The translations under genes were made by a program, and so were the position numbers. The notes under the pieces were generated by a model. It was not told the origin of the DNA. It did not search any database and saw nothing but the letters and a program-made list of their open reading frames with translations. A stretch of DNA of 64,000 bases from Rufibacter radiotolerans. GTDB taxonomy: Bacteria > Bacteroidota > Bacteroidia > Cytophagales > Hymenobacteraceae. The stretch covers positions 3,873,001 through 3,937,000 of the forward strand of contig NZ_CP010777.1 of assembly GCF_001078055.1 (NCBI RefSeq), given 5' to 3'. Below, piece after piece: positions 24,770 through 33,114 of the stretch. Every line of letters begins with the position of its first letter. Within the stretch, counting starts at the first letter, position 1.

Positions 24770-24856
24770 ACAATTAAAGGGAAAAGGAATTACATCATTT
24801 ACCAATCAACAGCAGGCGCTATTTGCTTTGCTCTGGACCTGAGAGCCGCTTCTCCC

Positions 24857-25492
24857 TCAGGCCTCCTCTTGGATGTCTTCAGAATCTTGTTCAGAAGAAG
24901 GGCCCTTCTTTTCTACGTCAAATGTCCAGACCTTTTCTGGCGTAACAACGGCATCTAACACCAGGTCATTGGCGTGAACGTCATCAATACGATCAATAGG
25001 CGGCAAAAAAGAGATTCCTATCTTCTGGCTGTTCTGGGGCAGGAGCGCCAGAAACCGGTCATAGAATCCTTTGCCATAGCCTACCCGGTGGCCTTGCCGG
25101 TCAAACGCCAGCAGGGGTACCAGCACGGTGGTTATCTCAGATTCTGGCAGCGGCAAGGCGTTGACCGGCTCCGGAATTCCCAACCGGTTCTCCTGCAGTT
25201 CAGTATCTGGCATAAGGAGGAAATGAGACATGGATCCATCTTTCAGGTCTGAAATAGGCACCGACACCTGCACATCTGGGTAACGGTCCCAGATCTCCTG
25301 TATAATATACCAGGTATTGATCTCGCGGTGGTGCTGAATAGGCAGAAAGGTGTGAACCGTCTGACCGGCCTTCGGCTGGAAGTGGGTGAAAAACTGGCGT
25401 GCGATGTCCTGGCTAAGCGCCTCTGCCTCTTGCTCAGACATGCCGCGCCGCTGGACCAGGTATGCTTTTCTAAGATCAGCCTTGAGCGCCAT
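24857..25492 (-). CDS. 5-formyltetrahydrofolate cyclo-ligase
   Basis: 211 residues. Converts 5-formyl-THF to 5,10-methenyl-THF with ATP in folate metabolism. M-A-L-K-A-D-L-R-K opens the domain, and V-G-Y-G-K-G-F-Y-D-R-F-L is the family's signature for the substrate/ATP site. The start is decided by an AGGAGG Shine-Dalgarno sequence 8 bases before this ATG, uncommon in this phylum, and by the stop of bshC only 2 bases upstream; the longer frame to 25522 overlaps bshC. The last 20 residues are an acidic tail not typical of the family. Confidence 0.9.
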   Translation of the reverse strand: MALKADLRKAYLVQRRGMSEQEAEALSQDIARQFFTHFQPKAGQTVHTFLPIQHHREINTWYIIQEIWDRYPDVQVSVPISDLKDGSMSHFLLMPDTELQENRLGIPEPVNALPLPESEITTVLVPLLAFDRQGHRVGYGKGFYDRFLALLPQNSQKIGISFLPPIDRIDDVHANDLVLDAVVTPEKVWTFDVEKKGPSSEQDSEDIQEEA

Positions 25493-25494
25493 GC

Positions 25495-27051
25495 CTAGTC
25501 CTCCTGTAAAATGGTGAAGCAATAGGCAAAGGGATTGAACGCCGCCACCAGTTCCTCTACAAACTGGGGGTTGTTGGTCTGGTAGGTGAGCAGATTATCT
25601 ACCCGCTCCTGCAGCACGCCCCCGGGGAACAACTTTTCCTTTAGGTTGGCCAGTTGGTTGTAAGCGGTGTCATTCTTGCTTTCTACGGCCTTGTTCAGTT
25701 TTTTCTCCAGCAGTTGCAGGCTGTTCTGCGCTTTCTGGGCCTCGGCCCCCACGGCTTTCACCAGGGTGGAATCAATGCTTTGCGCCATTTCCTCTACCTG
25801 CCTGAAGGCCTCTGCCAGGGCCGTGCGTTGCGCCTCAAGGGTTACCTCTTCCTGGTTCAGGAGTTCCGCCAGCCGCTTTTTCAGTTCTGGCAGTTCCTTA
25901 AACAGCTCGGTTACGGTGAGGCCAAGCTTCTCCATGCGCTGGGCATTAGGCTTGGTGATGTACAGCGCTGAGTTGCGGAGCATCACCGCCGGATACGGTA
26001 CTTTGAACGCCTCAAACATGCCCTTCAACTGGAACCAATAAGCCACTTCGGCCCCGCCGCCAATATAGGCCAGGTTTGGTAGCACCAGTTCCTGGTATAA
26101 AGGCCTCAAGACCACATTCGGGCTCATTTTCTCGGGCTGCTCCTGGGCTATTTTCAGGATCTGCTCCTGCGTGAACACCAGGTCTGTGTTGAGCACCTTG
26201 TACTGGTCGCCTTCTTTGACAATGCGCTCCCGCAGGTCTTGGTCCAGGTAAAACAAGTTGATCTCCCGCACCATTACCTGGGGCTTGAAGAGCTTTTCAA
26301 GTTCGGCATTGGTTTGGGTAACCGCCTTATAACTTACCTGCCCGGTTAACTCTTGCTGCGCTACCGCGCTGAAGGCCTGCTTAAGGGCCGGGTTATCGCC
26401 GTCTACGCACACCACGCCGTACTGCCCAAACAAGCCATTCACAATGCGGCGTGTGGCTTCGGCCAGGGTGGTACTGTCGGTGTAGGCTTCCTCAAAAAGC
26501 GGGTAATCTTCCGGCATCTCGTCCAGCAATTCATTGAGCCCGTCGGTGGAGAAACGGCCCACGGCCCCTTTGGCGTCAGTCTCCCAGGTATAGGTCTTCC
26601 CGAAGAGCGTGAAATGGTTCACCTCAGCGAAGTCATGGTCTTCTGTGGCCATCCAGTACACGGGCACAAACTTCTGCGTCGGGTAAGCTTTCTGCAGATC
26701 CTGGGCCGTTTTAATGGCCGTCACAATCTTATAGATAAAGTAAAGCGGACCGGTAAAAAGATTCAATTGGTGCCCGGTAGTAATGGTAAACGTCTGTTCC
26801 TGCGCCAGGGCGGCAATGTTCTGCTGCACAGCCTCTGGCATCTCTACGCCCTGGTATTGCCGCTGCAGCTCTTCTACCAGTACCTGCCGTTGCGCCGCCG
26901 GGAAGTGGCGTTCCTCCATCAATTCTGAAAAGGAGCCAATTTCCGGAAAACGGGCGTAAAACGGCTTCAGGTTATCGTTTTGGCTTAAATAGGCCAGCAC
27001 TAAGGAAGAGAAGGCACCGGTGGCGCTATAGTCAATACAGGAAACTTTCAT
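25495..27051 (-). CDS. bshC: bacillithiol synthase BshC (cysteine-adding enzyme)
   Basis: 518 residues from the Met before K-V-S-C-I-D-Y (the frame extends 6 codons further). It adds cysteine to glucosaminyl-malate, the last step of bacillithiol synthesis. The Rossmann-like core shows T-T-G-H-Q-L-N-L-F-T-G-P-L-Y-F-I-Y-K and Y-W-M-A-T-E-D-H-D-F-A-E, family signatures; residues about 390-470 form the expected coiled coil. Its presence means the cell uses bacillithiol as its low-molecular-weight thiol. Overlapping expression with the folate enzyme downstream (2-base gap). A TACCTTTG -7 element lies 38 bases upstream of the start. Confidence 0.93.
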   Translation of the reverse strand: MKVSCIDYSATGAFSSLVLAYLSQNDNLKPFYARFPEIGSFSELMEERHFPAAQRQVLVEELQRQYQGVEMPEAVQQNIAALAQEQTFTITTGHQLNLFTGPLYFIYKIVTAIKTAQDLQKAYPTQKFVPVYWMATEDHDFAEVNHFTLFGKTYTWETDAKGAVGRFSTDGLNELLDEMPEDYPLFEEAYTDSTTLAEATRRIVNGLFGQYGVVCVDGDNPALKQAFSAVAQQELTGQVSYKAVTQTNAELEKLFKPQVMVREINLFYLDQDLRERIVKEGDQYKVLNTDLVFTQEQILKIAQEQPEKMSPNVVLRPLYQELVLPNLAYIGGGAEVAYWFQLKGMFEAFKVPYPAVMLRNSALYITKPNAQRMEKLGLTVTELFKELPELKKRLAELLNQEEVTLEAQRTALAEAFRQVEEMAQSIDSTLVKAVGAEAQKAQNSLQLLEKKLNKAVESKNDTAYNQLANLKEKLFPGGVLQERVDNLLTYQTNNPQFVEELVAAFNPFAYCFTILQED

Positions 27052-27088
27052 ATATGGAGTGCAGGTCACATTAAGCGCACCTACCGCG

Positions 27089-27096
27089 CAAAGGTA
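27089..27096 (-). promoter_or_regulatory. possible -7 element of the bshC operon
   Basis: TACCTTTG on the minus strand matches TAnnTTTG exactly. No clear -33 TTTG is seen. Confidence 0.45.
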
Positions 27097-27220
27097 AAAT
27101 CTATTTTCAGAATTATACCGGTAGTACGTTTCTACGCAACAGGTAGATGGTGTTGTGCAGGAAACTACTCAAGTTTAGAAATGTTTGGTGGTTGTAGGGG
27201 TGTGTGAATACGCTGGTGTT

Positions 27221-27264
27221 TTCGTTTTGAGGCTGTTTTTGGGAAAAACGGGCTGGAAATAGAA
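27221..27264. repeat. palindromic repeat copy 11
   Basis: TTCGTTTTGAGGCTGTTTTT then AAAAACGGGCTGGAAATAGAA; right arm partly degenerate. Confidence 0.7.
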
Positions 27265-27328
27265 TCAATCTGCAGGAGTGGGTCATCCCCCTACCCCCTT
27301 CAAAGGGGGACGAGGAAGAGGGCAGCCG

Positions 27329-27365
27329 TTTTAGTTGTTTGACCCTGGGAACACCAACAACGGCG
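27329..27365. repeat. AACACCAACAAC repeat, copy B
   Basis: 37 bases from TTTTAGTTGTTTG to ACCAACAACGGCG, 33 identical to 14821-14857. Confidence 0.65.
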
Positions 27366-27408
27366 GGCAGTATAGAAGAAGAAGAGTTGCACCAATATGT
27401 GTTCTCCT

Positions 27409-27447
27409 GTGTAAACACCCCCCTTCGCCCCCCTCAAGGGGGGAGTC
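27409..27447. repeat. composite repeat, first part, copy 1
   Basis: 39 bases from GTGTAAACACCCC to GGGGGAGTC, matching the reverse complement of 33631-33669 with a few differences. Confidence 0.75.
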
Positions 27448-27470
27448 TGCGTTGAATAAGCGACTTCTCA

Positions 27471-27506
27471 TTTAGAGACTGTTTTTCAGCAAAATGCCCT
27501 TAAACG
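27471..27506. repeat. palindromic repeat copy 12 (degenerate)
   Basis: TTTAGAGACTGTTTTTC then GCAAAATGCCCTTAAACG. Sits inside the composite repeat, between its two parts; the other composite copy has no palindrome there. Confidence 0.6.
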
Positions 27507-27531
27507 CAAATCTTTAATCAAGCAGTCCCTC

Positions 27532-27687
27532 GCATTCCCCCGATTCCAGTCTTTACTCCGAGCGCCTCGCTTGTGGCCCTGCAAAATCGGTAGCTAAGAG
27601 AGAAATACAAGCTTAGGCCGCAAGGGCAGTGCGAGGGGGAAAGACGGGGCCCCGCGGCCGTGAGCGCTCGGAGGGCGAAGATGAAAC
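27532..27687. repeat. composite repeat, second part, copy 1
   Basis: 156 bases opening with GCATTCC and ending GATGAAAC, with a strongly conserved GGGGCCCCGCGGCCG and GAGCGCTCGGAGG near the end. Its inverted relative is 33448-33600. Confidence 0.75.
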
Positions 27688-27749
27688 TTTACAGCATAAG
27701 GACTCAGGCATCAGCGGCTAATCCAAGGCGAAAGCCAATTCTATATCGC

Positions 27750-27783
27750 AAAAAAGCCTCCGCAAGTAACACTTACGAAGGCT
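27750..27783 (-). terminator. rimO terminator
   Basis: Hairpin AGCCTCCGCAAGT / ACTTACGAAGGCT with an A-run at 27750-27755 that reads as a T-run on the minus strand. Confidence 0.7.
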
Positions 27784-27796
27784 CTCCTATTCATTT

Positions 27797-27836
27797 CTAT
27801 TCTAAGCCTGTTTTCCAAAAAACAAGCCCGAAACGG
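27797..27836. repeat. palindromic repeat copy 13
   Basis: TCTATTCTAAGCCTGTTTTC then AAAAAACAAGCCCGAAACGG. Ends directly against the rimO stop codon. Confidence 0.75.
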
Positions 27837-29150
27837 TTATATCACTACTTCCCCGTACAGGTCAAAGTCTGTAGAACCGGTGATTTTCACGTTGGCGAAA
27901 TCGCCGAGGCGTACATAGGTATTATCTGCCGGCACCAACACTTCATTGTCCACTTCCGGGGAGTCATACTGGGTACGGCCCACGAAGTACCCGCTTTCTT
28001 TCCGGTCGAACAGCACTTTGTAGGTGTTGCCTACCTTGGCTTCGTTGAGTTCCATGGAGATGCCTTGCTGCAGTTCCATGATGGCATCGGCGCGCTCTTG
28101 CTTCACTTCCTCCGGCACGTTGTCTTCCAAGGTGTGGGCGTGGGTGTTTTCCTCATGCGAGTACGTGAAGATACCCAGGCGGTCAAACCGTGATTCCTCC
28201 ACCCACTGGTACATCTCCTCAAAGTCCTTCTGCGTCTCACCGGGGTGACCGGCAATCAAAGTGGTTCTTAAAGCGATGTCTGGCACGCGCTGACGGATGG
28301 TGTCTACCAGTTCCAGGGTGCGACGCTTCGAGATACCACGACGCATGGTCTTGAGCATGTTGTCTGAGATGTGCTGCAACGGCATGTCCAGGTACTTGCA
28401 GATGTTGGAACGCTCGGCCATCACATCCAGGGCATCCATAGGGAACTGTGACGGATAGGCGTACTGCATCCTGATCCACTCTATGCCGTTTACGTCTGAG
28501 AGGCGCTGTAAGAGCTCGGCTAGCTTGCGCTCACCGTACTGCTGCAAACCGTAATAGGTAAGGTCCTGGGCTATCAAAATCAGTTCCTTGGTGCCCATGT
28601 TGGCCAGGCGAGTTGCTTCGCGCACCAAATCTTCCATGGGACGGTCTACGTGCTTACCGCGCATCAACGGGATGGCGCAGAACGAGCAGGGGCGGTTACA
28701 GCCCTCGGCAATCTTGAAGTAGGCGTAATGCTTGGGCGTAGTGATCAGGCGTTCGCCAATAAGCTCATGCTTGTAGTTAGCCTCCAGGGTCTTCAACAGC
28801 TGCGGCAATTCCAGGGTCCCGAAGTAGGCATCTACCTGCGGAATCTCGGCCTCCAGGGAGTCTTTGTAGCGCTGCGAGAGGCAGCCCGTCACGTAGAGTT
28901 TATCTATGGCGCCCGCCTCTTTGGCATCAGCGTAGCGCAGAATGGTGTCAATGGATTCCTGCTTGGCGTTGTCAATGAAGCCGCAGGTATTCACGATGAT
29001 GATGTTGGCGTCGTCTTTCTCTGAGTCATGGACTACGTCAAACTCATTGGCCTGCAATTGGCCCATGAGCACCTCAGAGTCTACCAGGTTTTTGGAGCAC
29101 CCTAGGGTGATCACGTTGTACTTGTCTTGTTTAAGGGATCTTACTTTCAC
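27837..29150 (-). CDS. rimO: ribosomal protein S12 methylthiotransferase RimO
   Basis: 437 residues, normal for the family. A radical-SAM enzyme that adds a methylthio group to an Asp of ribosomal protein S12. Domains: N-terminal UPF0004 with its own [4Fe-4S] cysteines C18, C56 and C90; radical-SAM core with C151, C155, C158 (C-N-R-P-C-S-F-C); C-terminal TRAM domain from about 370. T-L-G-C-S-K-N-L-V-D-S-E at the start distinguishes RimO from the tRNA enzyme MiaB. Gene order ftsY-rimO is common in this phylum, though here 348 bases of repeats separate them. Confidence 0.95.
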   Translation of the reverse strand: MKVRSLKQDKYNVITLGCSKNLVDSEVLMGQLQANEFDVVHDSEKDDANIIIVNTCGFIDNAKQESIDTILRYADAKEAGAIDKLYVTGCLSQRYKDSLEAEIPQVDAYFGTLELPQLLKTLEANYKHELIGERLITTPKHYAYFKIAEGCNRPCSFCAIPLMRGKHVDRPMEDLVREATRLANMGTKELILIAQDLTYYGLQQYGERKLAELLQRLSDVNGIEWIRMQYAYPSQFPMDALDVMAERSNICKYLDMPLQHISDNMLKTMRRGISKRRTLELVDTIRQRVPDIALRTTLIAGHPGETQKDFEEMYQWVEESRFDRLGIFTYSHEENTHAHTLEDNVPEEVKQERADAIMELQQGISMELNEAKVGNTYKVLFDRKESGYFVGRTQYDSPEVDNEVLVPADNTYVRLGDFANVKITGSTDFDLYGEVVI

Positions 29151-29296
29151 GTGCCTTCTACTTTAGCCTGTTGTCTTTGCTGGAAGGGCAACAACCAAAC
29201 AGGCTCTTTTGGTTTAGTCTGCGCCCAATTAAATGGGAATGCGTCTTCTTTTATCTACTGAAAGGAGGCTTTCTATCCTACCTTCTCAAGTTTTAC

Positions 29297-29366
29297 TCTG
29301 GTTCAAGTTTTCAACTTGGACCTAGGGTAGTGGTAAGTTTTCAACTTACCTGAGGCGCAAGCCTCA
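29297..29366. repeat. triple-hairpin REP-like unit, copy B
   Basis: Same three stems as 14208-14276: GGTTCAAG...CTTGGACC, GTAAGTTTTCAACTTAC, TGAGGC...GCCTCA. The second stem has changed GGAAG to GTAAG with the matching change on the other arm. Confidence 0.75.
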
Positions 29367-29461
29367 AAAAATTAGTTCCTTGGGCCTTCTTACTCCGCAA
29401 GTTGAAAACGTGCTTCATGAGTAGCTCCAAGTTAAAACTTGAAGCAGAGGTTACCATTATA

Positions 29462-29493
29462 GGACCGTTTTCTAGAAAACAGGCTTAAAACAG
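29462..29493. repeat. palindromic repeat copy 14
   Basis: GGACCGTTTTC-TA-GAAAACAGGCTTAAAACAG; left outer arm lost. 5 bases from the ftsY stop codon. Confidence 0.75.
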
Positions 29494-29498
29494 TTTAC

Positions 29499-30458
29499 TT
29501 ATTTCTTGGAGAACAGAGAATCCACAAACTCGCGCTTGTCAAAAATCTGCAGGTCCTCTACGCGCTCACCCACGCCAATGTATTTCACCGGAATCTTGAA
29601 CTCGTCTGAGATGCCAATGATCACGCCGCCTTTGGCAGTACCGTCCAGCTTGGTCACGGCCAGGGCCGTTACTTCGGTGGCTTTGGTGAATTCGCGGGCC
29701 TGGATCACGGCGTTCTGGCCAGTGCTGCCGTCTAATACCAACAACACCTCATGCGGTGCGGCGTCAATCACTTTCTGCATCACGCGCTTGATCTTGGTAA
29801 GTTCGTTCATGAGGCCCACCTTGGTGTGGAGACGGCCGGCGGTGTCAATGATCACCACATCGGCACCCATCTCCACGCCTTTCTTCACGGCGTCATAGGC
29901 CACCGAAGCCGGGTCTGTATTCATGCCGTGATCAATCACGGGAATGCCCACGCGATCGCCCCAAATCTTGAGTTGGTCTACGGCCGCCGCTCTAAACGTA
30001 TCGCCCGCGCCCAACACTACCTTTTTACCGGCCTTGTGGAACTGCGAGGCCAGCTTGCCAATGGTGGTGGTCTTGCCCACGCCGTTCACCCCCACTACCA
30101 TGATCACGTAAGGCTGTCCGCCAGTGTCTGGCAGAGTATAGTCAGCTGAGATGCCGCTTTTGTTCTCTTCCATGAGAGCCATGATTTCTTCGCGGAGGAT
30201 CTTGTCCAGGTCAGAGGTGCCCACGTACTTGTCGCGGGCCACGCGCTTCTCAATGCGGTCAATAATCTTGACGGTGGTCCCAATCCCTACATCGGCGTGC
30301 ACCAACACGGTCTCCAGCTCATCTAGTACCTCTTCGTCTACGGTAGACTTACCCACCACCGCTTTGCTGAGCTGTTCAAAAAAGCTGGTCTTGGTTTTCT
30401 CAAGGCCCTTGTCCAGAGATTCTTTTTTGTCTTTGCTGAAGAAGCCGAAAAGTGCCAT
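29499..30458 (-). CDS. ftsY: signal recognition particle receptor FtsY
   Basis: 319 residues, a short FtsY without the long acidic A domain of E. coli. It is the membrane-associated GTPase that docks SRP-bound ribosomes at the translocon. The N-terminal helical bundle occupies about 25-110; the P-loop is G-V-N-G-V-G-K-T-T (123-131), followed by D-T-F-R-A-A-A, D-T-A-G-R and [10 protein letters not shown]. Located downstream of rpmG and the DUF4295 gene, as usual in Bacteroidota, but separated from them by a hairpin terminator. Confidence 0.96.
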   Translation of the reverse strand: MALFGFFSKDKKESLDKGLEKTKTSFFEQLSKAVVGKSTVDEEVLDELETVLVHADVGIGTTVKIIDRIEKRVARDKYVGTSDLDKILREEIMALMEENKSGISADYTLPDTGGQPYVIMVVGVNGVGKTTTIGKLASQFHKAGKKVVLGAGDTFRAAAVDQLKIWGDRVGIPVIDHGMNTDPASVAYDAVKKGVEMGADVVIIDTAGRLHTKVGLMNELTKIKRVMQKVIDAAPHEVLLVLDGSTGQNAVIQAREFTKATEVTALAVTKLDGTAKGGVIIGISDEFKIPVKYIGVGERVEDLQIFDKREFVDSLFSKK

Positions 30459-30511
30459 GGCGGTTGGTCTGCGGTTTAGGGATAAGGGTGGGTAAAAGGG
30501 GGAAATACCAA

Positions 30512-30540
30512 AAAAGTCCCGCGTATGGAGGGACTTTTAC
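30512..30540 (-). terminator. terminator between the DUF4295 gene and ftsY
   Basis: AAAAAGTCCC / GGGACTTTTA hairpin with a T-run on the minus strand. It would limit read-through from the ribosomal protein transcript into ftsY. Confidence 0.7.
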
Positions 30541-30568
30541 AGGTATATCATGAATGCGATATCAGCAA

Positions 30569-30721
30569 TTATTTTTTCAGGGCGTCCTGAACTTGGTCAA
30601 TAGGCACCATCTCTTCTCTGAAGGTGTACGCGCCAGTCTTAGGAGACTTAACAGCTTTGATTACCTTCGCCCAGTCTTTACCAGTGGCGGTCTTCAGGGT
30701 TGCTACTACTTTCTTAGCCAT
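30569..30721 (-). CDS. DUF4295 family small protein
   Basis: 50 residues: starts M-A-K-K-V-V-A-T-L-K and ends V-Q-D-A-L-K-K, basic and without signal peptide. This tiny family is found in Bacteroidota directly downstream of rpmG and is probably a ribosome-associated protein; its role is not established. Two bases separate it from rpmG. It is too short for most gene lists but the start, stop, charge and context are all as expected. Confidence 0.88.
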   Translation of the reverse strand: MAKKVVATLKTATGKDWAKVIKAVKSPKTGAYTFREEMVPIDQVQDALKK

Positions 30722-30723
30722 GG

Positions 30724-30912
30724 TTATTTAATTTCTTTATGAACGGTAACTTTCTTCATGAAAGGATTGAACTTCTTCATCTCCAAACGCTCAGGAGTGT
30801 TCTTTCTGTTTTTGGTAGTGATATACCGAGACATGCCAGGAACATCGGAGTTTTTCTGCTCAGTGCACTCCAAAATCACCTGAACTCTATTGCCTTTAGC
30901 TTTCTTTGCCAT
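30724..30912 (-). CDS. rpmG: 50S ribosomal protein L33
   Basis: 62 residues, basic: [19 protein letters not shown] ... [21 protein letters not shown], the classic L33 sequence. It has a single Cys and so lacks the zinc ribbon: the C-minus form. Preceded by a good promoter with an inverted repeat over the -7 element. Confidence 0.96.
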   Translation of the reverse strand: MAKKAKGNRVQVILECTEQKNSDVPGMSRYITTKNRKNTPERLEMKKFNPFMKKVTVHKEIK

Positions 30913-30933
30913 CGCGAAGTTGATTTTTTATTT

Positions 30934-30961
30934 AGGACTGCAAATATACAAGACCAGTCCT
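30934..30961. promoter_or_regulatory. inverted repeat over the rpmG promoter
   Basis: Exact AGGACTG (30934-30940) and CAGTCCT (30955-30961) separated by 14 bases that contain the -7 element. It could be an operator or the base of a stem in the 5' leader of the rpmG mRNA. Confidence 0.5.
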
Positions 30962-30972
30962 GTAATTACAAA
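30941..30972 (-). promoter_or_regulatory. promoter of rpmG-DUF4295
   Basis: On the minus strand: TTTG (30969-30972), 20-base spacer, TATATTTG (30941-30948). Both match the Bacteroidota -33/-7 consensus. Start codon 28 bases downstream. Confidence 0.75.
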
Positions 30973-31056
30973 TGGTTTTCAACAATTTTCTATTTGTAGC
31001 AAGTTGAGAAACACGCAGTGCGTCTCTGCCACCCCACTCCAAGCAACGGAAACCCA

Positions 31057-31092
31057 GTTTTGAAGCCGTTTCCCGGAAACCAGGCCCAAAAC
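31057..31092. repeat. palindromic repeat copy 15
   Basis: GTTTTGAAGCCGTTTCC-GGAAACCAGGCCCAAAAC. 43 bases downstream of the aminopeptidase stop. Confidence 0.85.
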
Positions 31093-31135
31093 GCCATTCA
31101 GCGCCTTGTTTCTTAAACTATCCTTGCGGCTGCGC

Positions 31136-32755
31136 TTATTTCAGCTCCGGGAGCTTAAAGTTGTCCAGCGGGCTGGGCTTTGCCATGGTGGCCTCAATCT
31201 CCTTGACTGTGCGCGGCGCCCCGGCCGACAGGTTCTCCCAGCCTTTGTCGGTGATCAGGATATCGTCTTCAATCCTTACGCCTATGCCCCACCACTTCTT
31301 ATCACATGGGCTACCGTCCGGGATGTAGATACCAGGCTCCACGGTTATCACGGAGTTGGCTTTTAAAGGCCCGTAGGTGCCCCGGTCATGCACATCTAAC
31401 CCCAGGTAATGAGACACGCCGTGCATGGTGTAGCGGCGCGCGTCTTCGGGTTTCTGGATAATGCCCAGTTTCACCAGACCAGCGGCCAGCACGCTTTGGG
31501 CGGCCTCATTGGTGGCGTTGAAAGGGTTACCCACTTTACAGGCCTTGAAACCGGCTTCTTGGGCGGCATACACCAGCTCATAGATCTGCTTCTGCTCCGG
31601 AGTGAACTTTCCGTTGGCCGGAATGGTGCGGGTCACGTCGGCGGTATAACCGTGGTACTCGGCGCCCAGATCCATCAGAACCAGGTCTTTGCCAAGCCGG
31701 GGTTTCTCGTTCTCCACGTAATGCAGGATGCAGCCGTTGTTACCCGCCCCCACAATGGACGGATAACCCTCATATTCGGCGCCGTATTTTTTGTAGACAA
31801 ACTCATGAATTCCCTGCACCTCAGTCTCAGACATGTTGGGGTGCATGGCTTTCATCACCTCTACCTGACCAATTGCCGACATGGCCACCGCCTTGCGGAG
31901 CAGTTTCAGTTCCTTCGGCGTTTTCACTTCCCGCATCTCCGCCAGGATTTCTTCCAGCGCAGACAGGTTTAGTTTCTCTTTGGGCAAGCTGGCAGCCACG
32001 GCAGCCCGGGCCGGCGCATCTTTGGCCGTCACATATTGCTTCAGGAATGTATTGCCAGCCAGCGCGGGGTTAGCTGCCATCTGCCGCTGTACTTCCTGCT
32101 GTACCTTGTCACCGGCCTGTGCATCATATAGCTTGATGATCTGGTATACCTGCTGGTGGTCAAAGCTTTGGTCTGGCGCCACGCCTACCTTCTGCCGAAA
32201 CTGCGCTACAAGGTCATACAGATCGGCTTTGTCACGGGGGTCATTCCGGAGGTCATGGGGTAGGTCTAGGAGCAGGATCTGCTCAAAGGCCGCCGTATCC
32301 AGCTTAAAGCCGGCAAAGCTGGTGGCCGGCAGTGCGTGGGCAATGCCCAGATGCTGCTTTACCCCTTCCTCGCCCAGGCGCTTGCCTGTCCAGGACTCAG
32401 CCTGCGGATTGCGGGGCTGCGCAAACAGCACCTCCTCGGTGGCCACCCCATTGATCATGAGTTGGTCAGAGAAAAGCAGCAGCACGGCATTGGGTTCGCG
32501 GTAACCGGTGAGGTAGTAGAAGTCGGGGTCCTGGTGGAAATGGAAATCCACGTCATTGGCCCGATTGCGGAGGGGATTGGAAAACAAAACGGCAACGGAG
32601 TGAGCCGGCAGCTGTCGCCGCAGGGCCTCTCTCCGTTGCCGGTGAAATTCTTTATCCAGGAAATCCGCAGGTTTGTCCGGGCCTATAGATTGCGCGGCCA
32701 CGCCTAGCGGCAGCGACACAAGCAATGTTAAACAGAGGTGTCGCAGAGCCTTCAT
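31136..32755 (-). CDS. periplasmic Xaa-Pro aminopeptidase (M24B, aminopeptidase P)
   Basis: 539 residues. Signal peptide (M-K-A-L-R-H-L-C-L-T-L-L ... G-V-A-A-Q). An AMP_N-type domain (about 28-230) precedes the pita-bread catalytic domain with metal ligands D362 and D373 (M-D-L-G-A-E-Y-H-G-Y-T-A-D), H in S-H-Y-L-G-L-D-V-H-D, and E in V-E-P-G-I-Y and V-R-I-E-D-D. It removes N-terminal residues ahead of proline. The gene begins only 9 bases after the rpmB stop codon, so it is translated from the rpmB transcript, and it separates rpmB from rpmG, which are neighbours in most related genomes. Confidence 0.92.
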   Translation of the reverse strand: MKALRHLCLTLLVSLPLGVAAQSIGPDKPADFLDKEFHRQRREALRRQLPAHSVAVLFSNPLRNRANDVDFHFHQDPDFYYLTGYREPNAVLLLFSDQLMINGVATEEVLFAQPRNPQAESWTGKRLGEEGVKQHLGIAHALPATSFAGFKLDTAAFEQILLLDLPHDLRNDPRDKADLYDLVAQFRQKVGVAPDQSFDHQQVYQIIKLYDAQAGDKVQQEVQRQMAANPALAGNTFLKQYVTAKDAPARAAVAASLPKEKLNLSALEEILAEMREVKTPKELKLLRKAVAMSAIGQVEVMKAMHPNMSETEVQGIHEFVYKKYGAEYEGYPSIVGAGNNGCILHYVENEKPRLGKDLVLMDLGAEYHGYTADVTRTIPANGKFTPEQKQIYELVYAAQEAGFKACKVGNPFNATNEAAQSVLAAGLVKLGIIQKPEDARRYTMHGVSHYLGLDVHDRGTYGPLKANSVITVEPGIYIPDGSPCDKKWWGIGVRIEDDILITDKGWENLSAGAPRTVKEIEATMAKPSPLDNFKLPELK

Positions 32756-32764
32756 GGCAGAAAC

Positions 32765-33004
32765 TTAGTAAACGATATAACCGTCTGCTTTTGCTTTCTT
32801 CAAAACAGCAGAGATGCCGTTTTTGGTGATGTTACGAAGGGCAGAAGTAGAAACTTTAAGGGTTACCCATGCATCTTCTTCTGGGATGTAAAAGCGTTTC
32901 TTCTGCAAGTTAGGGAAGAACTTACGCTTCGTCTTATTGTTGGCGTGCGAAACGCGGTTACCCACCTGCACTCTTTTACCGGTTAAATCACAAACTCGTG
33001 CCAT
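32765..33004 (-). CDS. rpmB: 50S ribosomal protein L28
   Basis: 79 residues: [27 protein letters not shown] is the family signature; normal length. Own promoter upstream; 9 bases before the aminopeptidase gene. Confidence 0.97.
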   Translation of the reverse strand: MARVCDLTGKRVQVGNRVSHANNKTKRKFFPNLQKKRFYIPEEDAWVTLKVSTSALRNITKNGISAVLKKAKADGYIVY

Positions 33005-33038
33005 TGTATCGTTAGTATCGTTTATTACAAAAGGGATG

Positions 33039-33069
33039 CAAATATCCGCAAAAAGATGTGGAATGTCAA
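33039..33069 (-). promoter_or_regulatory. promoter of rpmB
   Basis: On the minus strand: TTG (33067-33069), 20-base spacer, GATATTTG (33039-33046), one mismatch to TAnnTTTG. Start codon 34 bases downstream. Confidence 0.65.
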
Positions 33070-33114
33070 CCCTCGCTCACAACTTTTTTCTTTAATGCGT
33101 TCTTAAAAAGCGAT

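Larger units (their letters stand above)
27070..27836. other. repeat-filled spacer between bshC and rimO
   Basis: Nearly 770 bases with no gene. It contains palindrome copies 11, 12 and 13, an AACACCAACAAC repeat, the composite repeat (27409-27447 plus 27532-27687) that recurs inverted at 33448-33669, and the rimO terminator. Small frames here arise from repeat sequence. Confidence 0.6.
29151..29498. other. spacer between ftsY and rimO
   Basis: Contains the triple-hairpin unit copy B (29297-29366), a related single stem CAAGTTAAAACTTG (29428-29441) and palindrome copy 14. No gene. Confidence 0.6.

Noticed and set aside
27660..28193. 177-codon plus-strand frame overlapping rimO
   Set aside because: Starts in the composite repeat and then runs antisense to rimO.
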